64,000 bases of DNA from NCBI GenBank assembly GCA_965153355.1, contig OZ231126.1, positions 89,838,001 through 89,902,000 on the forward strand. Direction: 5' to 3'. Shown one piece after another: positions 36,293 to 50,400 of the stretch (positions are counted from its first letter, which is position 1; each line of letters starts with the position of its first letter). The notes beneath the pieces were generated by a model, which ran no database searches, was not told the origin of the DNA, and worked only from the letters and a program-made list of their open reading frames with translations. The position numbers and the translations under genes were made by a program. Origin of the DNA: Flaccisagitta enflata (Eukaryota > Chaetognatha > Sagittoidea > Aphragmophora).

Positions 36293-37012
36293 AGCAGCCC
36301 AAAGGCAGTAAGTGGTCAGCGGTACCCGTGCCCTGCTTGAGTAGTATGTGATTTAGGTTGAGGGGGAGCAGGGCAGCGGCCCCGAAGGGGACGAAGTCCT
36401 GTAGAACACAGGGGGAATCTGTCCGTCCATCCATCCGTCCGTCCGTCCTTCTCTCAGCCTTCCTTTTGTCTGTTATTCAAACTCTCTTTGAATAACATGG
36501 AGAAATGACAAAAGGCAGTATATGGACAAGGGTACCCCTGGTCTTCTTGAGAAGTTTGTTATTTAAGTTGAGGGGGGAGCAGGCCAGGATTTGGGTCTCT
36601 GAGGCCAGAATCTGGGTCTCAGAGACCAATTTCTTGGTCTTAGAGGCCAGGGTTTGAGTCTCTGAGGCCAGGATTTGGGTCTCTGAGGCCAGGATTTAGG
36701 GCCTTGAGGCCAGATCCTGGGTCTTGGAGGCCAGAATCTGGGTCACAGAGATCAAGATCTAGATCTCTGAGGCTAGGATCAGGGTTTTACAGGCCAGAAT
36801 CTGGGTATTAGAAACCAGGATCTAGATCTTAGGGGCCAAAATAATAGAATTTTGACTAAAATTCCGGTTTCCTAGCCAGATTTTAGCCATTTTGTAGTTT
36901 GGGCCATTTGCTTCTTGTTTGGGCCCAAAGGCGAAGCCCTGAGAATGGGGCGGGGGGTATCGGACGGACGGACAGATTCCCCCTGTGTTCTACAGGACAT
37001 CGTCCCCTTGAC
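36293..37012. mobile_element. FB element with TCTGAGGCCAGGATTTGGG array
   Basis: The left arm is AGTAAGTGGTCAGCGGTACC, GCAGGGCAGCGGCCCCGAAG, ACGAAGTCCTGTAGAACACA, then TCCGTCCATCCATCCGTCC. The array of about 20-bp units (GGGTCTCTGAGGCCAGGATT) spans about 36590-36840. The right arm CGGACGGACGGACAGATTCC, CCTGTGTTCTACAGGACATC, GTCCCCTTGAC is truncated. Confidence 0.8.
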
Positions 37013-37091
37013 TAAAAAACCGCTTTGATAGAGCCATGAAAGTTGTGATAGGTTGACTTTTTCCAACAGAGTCCATAGAAACAATATTCAT

Positions 37092-37286
37092 AACAAGGCC
37101 GGATACACGGCCATCAGTTGTGGACGGCTGGGCAGGGGCGGAAATGCGCGTTTTCCTACTTTTCGACTCGATGGTTACGGACGGACCGACGGACGGACGG
37201 ACCGACGGACGGACGGACCGACGGACAGACGGACGGACGGACGGACGGACAAAGCCTCTTATAGAGTTGCGTGTCCGCAACTAAAA
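37092..37286 (-). repeat. Complete HCM element, T-A hairpin variant
   Basis: Far end AACAAGGCCGGATACACGGC, CATCAGTTGTGGACGGCTGG, GCAGGGGCGGAAATGCG, TTTTCGACTCGATGGTTACG. The GGACCGACGGACGGACGG tract follows (37180-37250), then AAAGCCTCTTATAGA and hairpin GTTGCG-TGTC-CGCAAC with TAAAAA. Relative to GTCGCG/CGCGAC both stem sides changed together, and the far-end GTTGTGGAC follows with one difference. Confidence 0.85.
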
Positions 37287-37450
37287 ATAAAACAATCCGT
37301 GACAAAAGATCAATGAAAATCCGTTAATTAAGAACATAATCCGTAACATGGATCAATAAAATTCGTCCATTTAAAGCCATACAAAGGTTTAATGGAGAAC
37401 AGCCTTTCCCGTCGGCCGCTACAATGCTGCGACTTGGCTGCTGAAAAAAT

Positions 37451-37452
<2 letters not shown>

Positions 37453-37501
<49 letters not shown>
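37453..37501. repeat. (GA)n microsatellite
   Basis: About 48 bases of pure GA. Confidence 0.95.
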
Positions 37502-37503
<2 letters not shown>

Positions 37504-37538
37504 TTAAACAGGCAGAAACACGGACAGAGTGAAATATT

Positions 37539-37873
37539 TTACTTTTTTCTGTTCCGTGTGTTATGGGTCTTTTTTTCCGTCGCTGGAAGAGGTGGAGGCT
37601 GTTTTGAAGATGACGATGAAGGTCCAGTTCCGGAGAGTGAGGGGGCTTGTGTTGATGTCGGAATTGTTGGGGGTGACTCAACATGTTCAGTGCCTCCGTT
37701 GCCATCAGCAGCATGTTTCCCCACATGTTGCCCTATTTCTGTTCCTGGAGCTGCGGCATTTGATACTGCTCTGCCACCACGCCCTCTTCCGCGACCGACA
37801 CATCCTACCGCTCCCCTTTCAGTCCCATGCTGCCCGCGATGACCCACTTCACTTTCGCTCCCTGCTCTGGGAC
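37539..37873 (-). CDS. Weak exon candidate, Pro/Ser/Thr-rich open frame
   Basis: One of the few compositionally complex stretches in the window. The minus frame reads ...GTEIGQHVGKHAADGNGG, then SPPTIPTSTQAPSLSGTGPS, a Ser run, PPPLPATEKKTHNTRNRKK, and stays open for over 100 codons. Other frames are also partly open on both strands, as is common in GC-richer DNA. No start context, clear splice pair or known domain is recognisable. Its upstream edge is cut by the HCM element at 37874, which would have to lie in an intron if this were a real exon. I do not recognise a function. It may equally be a chance frame in an old repeat. Confidence 0.15.
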
Positions 37874-38021
37874 CAACAAGGCCGGATACACGGCAAGACA
37901 GTTGCGGACGATTGGGCTGGGGCCGTAATGCAATACCCGCTCGGAATTCAACAAAATTCGTAACGGACCGACCTACCGACCGACACGGCAAGGTGTAGAG
38001 TCGCGTGTCCGCAACTAAAAA
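37874..38021 (-). repeat. Complete HCM element
   Basis: AACAAGGCCGGATACACGGC, AGACAGTTGCGGACGATTGG, GGGGCCGTAATGCAATACCC, AACGGACCGACCTACCGACC, GACACGGCAAGGTGTAGAG, hairpin GTCGCG-TGTC-CGCAAC with a wobble pair, TAAAAA. The far-end GTTGCGGAC is the exact complement of the hairpin arm GTCCGCAAC. Confidence 0.85.
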
Positions 38022-38519
38022 GTTATAAAAAGATTGAATGCCACCTCGATTTTTTTTCTTTTGTTGACATTGACGGCGACAAAATAGACGTTGCCGATTG
38101 CGATCACGGATTACAGATCGATTGAAGAGCTAGAAATGATAGATGAATGAATAAGCCAGATAAATAATGAATCAAAGATTGAAGTAAGCAATGAATAGAT
38201 TAGTGAAAAACAGAAAAGTGAGCCTAATGTGGAATGATCTCTCTCAACTTACTGTTTCTGGTTTCCTAATACTATCGGTCTATTCTGCACTACTAGAACG
38301 ACGTTTTGTCTTCAAAGAATGGGCTTGTACTAAAAATTGAGCAAAGAATCATCGACTAAGTCGATATTGATGCCAAAAATGTAAATTCGATCCCATTTTG
38401 TAGAAATGATATGAATAGGGAAACCGCGTTGCAGGCCTGGTTTAGGCTCTCTAAGCCCTCAATCTTCCCTCATGCTTCAAATCAGCTTTCAAGGCCTCAA
38501 ATCAGCTCTCCAGTTTTTC
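38022..38519. other. Unique-looking stretch with a trace of FB minisatellite
   Basis: No gene seen. At about 38430-38515 the units CTCTCTAAGCCCTCAATC and TTTCAAGGCCTCAAATCAGC resemble FB internal repeats without arms. Confidence 0.45.
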
Positions 38520-40640
38520 GTTATTTTTCTTTGGAATCATAAAAAAATTTTTGTTTTTTTCGCATAAATTCATGCATATTTATTGCATTAATTTATCACA
38601 CAAAATGGTCATAAATTTATGGGCAATAAGTACCCGCAAATTTTTTTGCAAAAAATGCAGCTTTTTTTATGATTTTCTTAGTAATAAAAAAAAATCATGT
38701 GTTTTTTGGTATAAATTTATGCATTTTCATTGCATTAATTTATGACAAAAATGATCATAAATCTATGGGCATTTTGTACCCATAAATGTATGGCAAAAAA
38801 ATGCATTTTATTTCATTTTCTCAGGAATCATAAAAAATTATGCGTTTTTTGGCATAAATTTATGCTTATTCATTGCATTATTTATGACAAAAAATGATCA
38901 TTAATTAATGGGCATTTTTTACCCATAAATTTATGGAAAAAAAATGAAGTTTTTTAAAGATTTTCTTTGGAATGACAAATAATAATATATTTTTGGGCAT
39001 AAATTTATGCCTATTTATTGCAATAATTTATGACAAAAATTGCTCATGAATTTATGGGCAATTTGTACCCATAAATGTAGGGCACAAAAAAAGGAGTTTT
39101 TTTATGATTTCTTTGGAATCATAAAAAATAATGTGTTTTTTTGCATAAATTTATGCCTATTTATTGCATTAATTTATGAAAAAAAATGATCATAAATTTA
39201 AGGGCGATTTGTACCCATTATTTTATGGCAAAAAAAAAGCATTTTTTGTAGGACTCATAAAAAATAACAAGTTTTTTGCCATAAATTTATGCCTATTTAT
39301 TGCATTAATTTATGACAAAAAATGATCATAAATTTATGGGCAATTTGTACCCATAAATTTATGGCAAAAAAACGCTGTATTTTTATGATTTTCTTTGGAA
39401 TCAAAAAAATTTTTGTATTTTTTGCCATAAATTTATGCATATTTTTGGCACTTATTTATGACAAAAAATGATCATAAATTTATGGGCGATTTGTACCCAT
39501 AATTTTATGGCAAAAAAAAAAGCATTTTTTGTAGGATTTTATTTTTTGAATCATAAAAAATCATATGTTTTTTTGCATAAATTTTTGCCTTTTTATTGCA
39601 TTAATTTATGGCAAAAAATGATCATAAATTTATGGGCAATTTGTGTCCATGAATTTATGGCAAAAAAACACTGTTTTTTTATGATTTTCTTTGGAATCAT
39701 AAAAAATTTTATGTTTTTTGCCATAAATTTATGCATATTTTTGGCATTAATTTATGGCCTAAAATGATCATAAATTTATGGGCAATTTGTGTCCATAAAT
39801 TTATGGCAAAAAAACGCCGTTTTTTTATGATTTTCTTTGGAATCATAAAAAATCTTATGTTTTTTGCCATAAATTTATGCATATTTTTGGCATTAATTTA
39901 TGGCCAAAAATGATCATAAATTTATGGGCAATTTGTGTCCATAAATTTATGGCAAAAAAACGCTGTTCTTTTATGATTTTCTTTGGAATCATAAAAAATT
40001 TTAAGTTTTTTTGCCATCAATTTATGCATATTTTTGGCATTAATTTATTGCCCAAAATGATCATAAATTTATGGGCAATTTGTGTCCATAAATTTATGGC
40101 AAAAAAACGCCGTTTTTTTATGATTTTCTTTGGAATCATAAAAAATTTTATGTTTTTTGCCATAAATTTATGCATATTTTTGGCAATAATTTATGGCCTA
40201 AAATGATCATAAATTTATGGGCAATTTGTGTCCATAAATTTATGGCAAAAAAACGCTGTTTTTTTATGATTTTTTTTGAAATCATAAAAAATCATATGTT
40301 TTTTTGCATAAATTTATGCATTATTTTTTGCATAAATTTATGACAAAAAACGATCATAAATTTATGGGCAATAGGTACCAGTAAATTTATGGCAAAAAAA
40401 TGTATGTTTTTTTATGCTTTTCTTTAAATTCATAAAAAAGTCATATGTTTTCAGCATAAATTTATGGAAAAAATTTCATAAATTTTTTGGTACCTATCGC
40501 CCATAAATTTATGGAGTTTTTTGGGCCATAAATTATGCTTAATAAAATACCATAAATTTATGCTTTTTTTGGGGTATTTTTTATGATTTCATAAAAAATG
40601 ACCCATAAAATGGCCATAAATTATGGAATTCTGCGGGGGT
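38520..40640 (-). repeat. ~146-bp AT-rich satellite, right arm (inverted)
   Basis: About 14 units in the opposite orientation to 31849-33550: GATCATAAATTTATGGGC, TTGTGTCCATAAATTTATGG, CGCTGTTTTTTTATGATTTT, CTTTGGAATCATAAAAAAT. Starts at 39731 and 39877 give 146. Order is mirrored: left-arm GCGGGTACTTATTGCCCAT (33050) matches right-arm ATGGGCAATAAGTACCCGC (38617). The outer end GAATTCTGCGGGGGTATGAT mirrors the left TATCATAGCCGATTCAGGC. Short repetitive frames (KMIINLWAICVHKFMAKK) are artefacts of the unit. Confidence 0.9.
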
Positions 40641-41290
40641 ATGATATATCTCGTATATAGTCAGAGAGTGCCGATGGAAAGAGTCGTTCAAAGAGGCATA
40701 TAAACAGAGTTACAACGAGACAATGAGTCAAAGAGAGATAGAGTGTTTATGGTTAGTGAGTGATGATGGAAGAAGGAGTTGAAAGAGTGCAAAGTGTCTT
40801 ACTCCATCATCATCATCATTATCGCCTTCTTTGCTGGCAAACTCTGCATACAATCATCACTCAAAACAACCGACAAATATTCCCTTATCACCACTGGCTT
40901 AATCATGAGAGTCGTTACCAATTCAGTCTGTTAGTAACGTAACTGTCATTATCAATTAGTTCCAATAATTATAACCATAAGAAATGTCAGAAGAACTGAA
41001 GAGGTAAGAGTCAGCATGAAGGAATCTGAGTTATACTGACAAGGGCATTTTTTGCGTTTTATTCCATTTTCGAATCGAGTGTACACGATTATGATATATT
41101 AAATTATATCAATAGAAGTCACTGTCTGTCAGTCGGTCGGTCTGTTGGTCTCCCGGTTCATCAATCCATTGATCTTTAGATTAATCCGTTAAACTTGGCA
41201 TTTCTAGCAATTGCGGCTCTTCATGAGCAGATTTTTTTCCAATCATTATCCAAGCGATTTTAGACGTTTGCTAGATTACACAACGACAAA
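40641..41290. other. Flank without recognisable gene
   Basis: At 40684-40742 GTTCAAAGAGGCATATAAAC, AGAGTTACAACGAGACAATG, AGTCAAAGAGAGATAGAGTG resembles, in direct orientation, the sequence just left of the other arm (31780-31836). Further on are CATCATCATCATTATC (40806) and a GGTCGGTCTGTTGG tract (41135). Confidence 0.5.
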
Positions 41291-41295
41291 AACGT

Positions 41296-41870
<575 letters not shown>

Positions 41871-41929
41871 ACCAGTGGCTGTCGCCAAACATGTGAATTG
41901 CAGGTGCAATTGACAACAAGAAGTGAGAA

Positions 41930-43125
41930 CATAGGATAAGGAAATAATAGATAAATAAAAGCAATATTCATGTTGAGAAAGACAAGGGAAGAACTGAAGA
42001 ACATTACCCATATTCATTAAGGGAGAGAGAAGGGAAAAACAGAGAAACAAAAGCTATACTCACAAAGTGAAAAACAAAGGAAAAACTGAAAAACATTATC
42101 CATATTTATATAGGGAGAGACAAGGGAAGGACAGAGAAACAAAAGCCATATTGATATAGGGAAAGACAAAGAGGAGCTGAAAAATACACACATATTCGTA
42201 TAAGGAGAAACAATGGATGAACAGAGAAACAAAAGCCATACTGAAACAGGAAAGACAAGCGAAGAGTTGAAAAACATTACTCATATTCACAAAGGGAAAG
42301 ACAAGGGTAGAACAGAGAAACAAAAGCCATATTGATGTAGGGGAAGACAAGGGAAGAGCTGAAAAACATTACCCATATTCATACAGGGAAAGACAAGGGA
42401 AGGACAAAGAAACAAAAGCCATATTGATGTAGGGGAAGACAAGGGAAGAACTGAAAAACATTACCTATATTCATATAGGGAAAGACAAGGGAAGAACAGA
42501 GAAACAAAAGCCATATTGATGTAGGGGAAGACAAGGGAAGAACTGAAAAACATTACCCATATTCATACAGGGAAAAACAAGGAAAGATCAGAAACAAAAA
42601 CATATTGATACAGGGAAAGACCAAGGAAGAACTGAAAAACATTACCCATATTCATATAGGAAAGAAGGGAAGAACAGAGAATAAACCATATTGATGTAAG
42701 GGAAGACAAAGGAAGGACAGAAAAACATTACCCATATTCATATAGGGAAAGACAAGGGAAGGACAAAGAAACAAAAGCCATATTGATGTAGGGGAAGACA
42801 AGGGAAGAACTGAAAAACATTACCCATATTCATATAGGGAAAGACAAGGGAAGGACAAAGAAACAAAAGCCATATTGATGTAGGGGAAGACAAGGGAAGA
42901 ACTGAAAAACATTACCTATATTCATATAGGGAAAGACAAGGGAAGAACAGAGAAACAAAAGCCATATTGATGTAAGGGAAAACAAGGGAAGAACTGAAAA
43001 ACATTACCCATATTCATACAGGGAAAGACAAGGGCAGATCAGAGAAATAATAGCCATATTGATATGGGGAAAGACAAGGGGAGAACTGAAAAACAATACC
43101 TATATTCATATGGGGAGAGACAAGT
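41930..43125. repeat. 92-bp bipartite satellite, part 1
   Basis: The unit is two related halves of about 46 bases: GGGAAAGACAAGGGAAGAAC, TGAAAAACATTACCCATATT, CATATA and GGGAAAGACAAGGGAAGGAC, AAAGAAACAAAAGCCATATT, GATGTA. GTAGGGGAAG at 42337, 42429 and 42521 gives 92. Units left of 42300 are more diverged. Confidence 0.93.
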
Positions 43126-44344
<1,219 letters not shown>

Positions 44345-45330
44345 TTAGAGACAAGGGAAGAACTGAAAAACATTACCCATATTCATACAGGGAAAGACAA
44401 GGGAAGGATAGAGAAACAAAGCCATATTGATAAAGGGGAAGATAAGAGAAGATTTAAAAAACATTACCCCTATTCATTTAGGGAAAAACAAAGGATGAAC
44501 GGAGAAACAAAAGCCATATTGATGTAGGGAAAGACAAGGGAAGAACAGAAGAGAAAGCCATATTGATATAGGGAAAGACAAGAGAAACTGAAAAACAATA
44601 ACCATATTCATATAGGAAAGAGATAAAGGGAAGAACAGAGAAGAAACAAAAGCCATATTGATGTAGGGAAGACAGGGAAAGAACAGAAAACGTACCATAT
44701 TCATATCAGGAAAGACAAGGGAAGAACAGAGGAACAAAAGCCATATGATGGGAAGACAAGGGAAGAACACAGCTTATTATCATATACATAGGGAAAGACA
44801 AGGGAAGGACAAAGAAAAAAAAACCATATTGATGTAAGGGAAAGACAAGGAAGAACTGAAAAACATTACCTATATATTCATATAGGAAAGACAAGGGAAG
44901 AACAGAGAAACAAAAGCCATATTGATGTAAGGGAAAACAAGGGAAGAACTGAAAAACATTACCCATATTTTCATACAGGAAAGACAAGGAAGATCAGAGG
45001 AAACAATAGCCATATTGATATAGGGAAAGACAAGGGAGAACTGAAAACAATACCCATATTCATATAGAGGAGGACAAAGGAAAAACTGAAAAACATTACC
45101 CATATTCATACAAGGAAAGACAAGACAAGGGGAAGGATAGAGGAAACAAAAGCCATATTGATAAAGGGGAAGATAAAGGAAGATTTGAAAAACATTACCC
45201 ATATTCATATATAGGAAAGACAAAGGATGAACAGAGAAACATTGCCCATATTCTTATAGGGAAAAGGCAAGGGAAGGACAGAAACAAAAGCCATGTTCTT
45301 ATAGGTCTAGACAAGGGAAGGACAAGGGAA
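44345..45330. repeat. 92-bp bipartite satellite, part 2
   Basis: Same units and orientation as 41930-43125, starting AGACAAGGGAAGAACTG, with more short indels. The last units (45240-45400) shorten to GGGAAAGACAGCGA repeats. Confidence 0.9.
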
Positions 45331-45570
45331 AGACAGCGACAAACAAAACTCTACTTTCAAAGAAAGGGAAAGACAGCGAAAAACAAAACCCTACTTTTTT
45401 TCAAGAAAGTGGAGAGTGGAAGGAAAAAAAAGGAAAAAAAAAAAAACAGAAAAACATTTTGTGGAGTTATAGTGAATTGCTTAACGCAATTCACAACAAC
45501 TTCTAAAGGGTGAATGAGACAGAAAACAAAAGTGGTGCAATGAAAAGTCAAGAGACAAAAATAACCAACC

Positions 45571-46053
<483 letters not shown>

Positions 46054-46155
46054 TATTTCAGGCGCTTCTCCTTGAATTGCTCGTACCTTTCACTCTTTTC
46101 GACTCAATGATGGATGATGAGGGAGGAAAGGATAAAGAAAAGGTGTACTAAAGGG

Positions 46156-46156
<1 letters not shown>

Positions 46157-46214
<58 letters not shown>
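46157..46214. repeat. (GA)n microsatellite
   Basis: About 58 bases of pure GA. Confidence 0.95.
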
Positions 46215-46217
<3 letters not shown>

Positions 46218-46432
46218 GGCAACGTCTTGTGTCTTAATTTCGTGTTTGAGTTTACATCGTGAGGCGATGACAAGGGAAGCGGAAAAATGCCAGATGAGAT
46301 TCACGTCGCTCTTTTATATCTCTCTTAAGACTTGTCCTTCTTTTCTTGTCCTTCTTTTCTTGTCTTTTTTTTTCATTTCTCTAAACACTTGTCCTTCTTC
46401 TCTAGTGGATGAGGAAGGAAAAAAAGCAACTA

Positions 46433-46806
46433 CACTCTTTGTTTTTCATAAGAACGTCATTTTTTTTTCAAAGGCTTCATGTTCTTATTTTCAAGATCAA
46501 ATAAAGCTTTCAATGTTCTTAGAACGTTTTTAATTCTAAATACTATACAAACTATAGGAAACCTTATAGTATACTATTACTCAATTATAGTTAATATATT
46601 TCTATTAAATACTGTTAAAACAAATGTTAATCATTAAAATCTAAGGATATTTTCATGATTTTTACTTAAAAATCAAATATTAACTTAAGCAAAATTTTTT
46701 TTCTCAAGATATGAAGTCTTTGTATGTTCTTAGCATGTTCTTAATTTTGGGGCCATTTAAAGCCTTAATGTTCTTATAAACTAGGTTCTTATAAAAAAAA
46801 AGAGTG
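46433..46806. mobile_element. 374-bp TA-flanked MITE
   Basis: Ends CACTCTTTGTTTTTCATAAG and CTTATAAAAAAAAGAGTG, with TA on both sides. The inside repeats GTTCTTA-type words. The same family as 52776-53215 by ends and by ATGTTCTTAGAACG-like words. Confidence 0.75.
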
Positions 46807-46878
46807 TACATCAGCATCAATGATAACTAATTCAATCGTCAATGCAGCAAAAAGACCAAAAAGAACCACATTAACATA

Positions 46879-46970
<92 letters not shown>

Positions 46971-46990
46971 GCTACAATGACGACACTATC

Positions 46991-47082
<92 letters not shown>

Positions 47083-47083
47083 C
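46879..47083. repeat. Two (AAC)n tracts
   Basis: 46879-46971 and 46991-47083, separated by AGCTACAATGACGACACTAT. Confidence 0.97.
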
Positions 47084-47263
47084 GGTTTTGCACTCGCAAT
47101 CGGATTGGCAGTGTCATCATGAACGTTAGCGTTTAGAGGAGACAGACAGACAACGACGATGATGATGTTACCGACATCGATTTTAGAGAAATGGTTTTTC
47201 CCATTAGCGTTGGGAAGATCAGCACCTTCAAGCACCTGTGCTCTGCTGAGGTTGTTAAGAGTG

Positions 47264-47390
<127 letters not shown>

Positions 47391-47450
47391 GTTACACAGA
47401 CACACCGACGAACGGACGAACGGTAAGATGGACGGATGGACGGACTGATA

Positions 47451-50400
47451 CAGTATGTTTTTTTCTCGTTTGGAATATTCTGTGGCGACATTACTCAAAA
47501 AGTATCAGAAATTATTGAATTCTGAAAAAAAGTTTCTCGAAGATATTGGAAATGCATTTTATGATGTGTAACGCGCAGGATTTTTCCACAAAAATTTGAA
47601 CCTTTTAACTGATGAAGAAATATGGATCAAAATTAGCTAAAATCATCATTTTTTAAAGTTTCTTGCGGAACAGATTTTGCGGAACAGATTTTCTTTCAGT
47701 TGCTCTCATTTCTAAACGGATTGAGCAACAGATACCATATTGGTCTCAAATTAAAGGTAATTTGCAGTAATTTTCAGAAATAGAAAGAGGGAAACTATTC
47801 CTCAATGGTTTCTTCATGATATTGTAGTGGTTTCCTGGTGATTTTCATAATGTCTTCAAACCATGCAGTGGAAGACACTTTTGAAATGTGACCCACCTGT
47901 ACTTGGGTACTGAGGAATATATATGTATGAATATTTTTATATATATGAATATATGGGGCGGAACCCATTAAGGGTACAGGACTCCAACTGATGACCAGAA
48001 GCTCTATGGTTTGTTATATCATTAGATATGTATTTTTTTTTTTTGACATGTACTAAACTTTTTTACCCCTCAAGGAGACCTATCATCCCAAGATATGTCT
48101 TCTCTGAAGATGAAGGCCTTTTTCCCAATAATCACTAAGAAACATATATAACCTTATCCAAAAATAGTAGAAATTAACCGATATCCCAACCCCCTAATAG
48201 AATTAAGGGACTCGACTAGGGGAATGCGGACTCCTGGTCCCCCTGTATTCTATTAGGTAAACTTTAACCAAAATTGGGCTGAGTTGGTGGTCCCGATCAA
48301 TGCCTGAATACGTCGGGGTGTAAATGAAGATAGAGTTACAGTTTCAAACTCTTTCTAAACTATATTGATAACCAGATTATAATCTTTTTAGATAAAATTT
48401 ATAGTTTTATACCCTGCTTTCAATATCAACTGTTACCAGCAAAACCTTTATTGCGTCTAAAGTATTTATTTTTAGAAAATCCAGTTGCTTTTGTCTGTAA
48501 GCACATAACTTACCATTATTTCATGAAAAATTTTGTCATGCTGGGTCTAGCAGTTTATTGTCCACATGTTTTTGAAATTTGATGAAATTTGAGCAATATT
48601 TGCCAAAAAAACATATTTTTGAGCGATTTTGTCTGTATGAACCCTTATAAACTTTGAGCATCATGAGCTGGAATGACCAAATAAATCATGTATAGTCAAT
48701 AATTGACATTTACTTTGTATCATTTTAGCTTTTTACCATTCTATAAGAATTTTGGCGCTGAAATCCAGTTGTTGTTATTTGAAACCTGCTCAAACTTCAA
48801 AAATTCAATGGAAAACCCAGATTTTCCTTATAGATTTCAATGATTTGGTCTTTTTCTACAGAGATACATACAGGGTCTTCAATTACAACTGATTTATTCT
48901 AAATTGATGGTGTGCCTCTCATAGTCAATATAATGATTTCTTCTTTTTTTCCTCTTGTAGCATATTGTTTGACGTTTTTTGTATCAAAATTTCAAGGGTT
49001 TTTGTCAAATAGTTTGTCTGTAATAACAATTTGAAGTATATCAGGTACTCATGGTTGTGACTGAAAAAAAATCGTTTTTTGTTTTGATATTTTTTTTAAT
49101 TTTCTCTTATTTTAATTGGTTAGAGCTAGAGATGACTCATTGGTCTCAAATGAAACATAATTCAATCTACTTTTAAGAGGTAAAAAAATGAAATATGGAT
49201 TGCCAGTCATCATATACAAACGATAAGGAAATTTGTTGGTTTGGAAAACATTGTGTAAAAAATTGATTTCAAAGTCATCACATGGAATCATGATATCAAA
49301 ACATTGTTCCATCTCAAGTAGTTTGAACAAGGCATAGACACATCACTCCCAGACTCATTCTCAGTCTCATATGAGTGCAAGAGAGCAGGAGCAGTGGCAC
49401 GAGGGCTTTTTACTTGTTGGGGCATTGGGGCAGCAATGTCTTGCCTGTGCCAAAAGAGTTCATGGAATGGCTGGACAAGCAGTGGTCAGATGAACCTACA
49501 AAAGGACATGTGGACGAGCTAACTGACAGACTGACATGTCACCAATAAGAACAAGAAATTATCTTTCATTTTAGACCAATTAGGCTTCTGTAGCTCAAAT
49601 GATTTAGAAATGACGGCAGTTTGAAAAAAAGATGTCATGAAAAAAATGTTTTTTTTTCAGTTATAACCATGAATACCTGAACTACTTCAAATTGTTGTTA
49701 CAGACAAACTATTTGACAAAAACCCTTGAAATTTTGATACAAAAAACGTCAAACAATATGCAATAAGAGGAAAAAAAGAAAAAATCATAATGTTGACTAT
49801 GAGAGGCACACCACCAATTTAGAATAAATCAGTTGTAATTGAAGACTCTGTAAACGGAGACTAATATCCTTCTTTCAAGACAAATCTGGCCGTTTTTGCT
49901 TGATTTGTTAAGAAATGACAATGTTTCAATGTCACAGTGTCAGTTAATCAATTTCTAAAAAAATCCTCTACTGGGGTTAATTTCATTTTCATTTAAAATC
50001 ATGTGGAAGCCAAACGGCTTGAGCCAGTCCTTTGAAATTTTGCATGAACAAATGGTAGGTTATATGCTTTTTGGCAAATCCTACCTGAATTTCAAAAATA
50101 TATACTTTAGACGTAATAAAGGTTTTGCTGGTAACACTCGATATTGAAAGCAGGGTCATAAGGCAGAAAATCCAATTGTTTTAATCATCATCATCTAGTT
50201 AGCTAAGTATTAACCTAAACTTGATTTTCAAATTCAATTTTTGAAGATCTAATAATACTTGTCATGTCCACCGATCCTGCAACACTTTTTTCTTGCGTGA
50301 AATGATTTTAAAAATTTCATTCTCATTTGAATTTTCTTTCCCTTGAAGAAAGTCTAACGGTTAAATGCACAGTAATCATCCCAGGAATCAGGTTGTTCAA

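Noticed and set aside
38551-40206. Repeated KMIINLWAICVHKFMAKK frame, resembling a tandem membrane protein
   Set aside because: It arises from the ~146-bp AT satellite. Most units are interrupted and the inverted left arm has no equivalent frame.
49112-49330. 72-codon frame in the giant palindrome
   Set aside because: Isolated, AT-rich, in one arm of an inverted structure. Not conserved in the opposite arm and no family resemblance.
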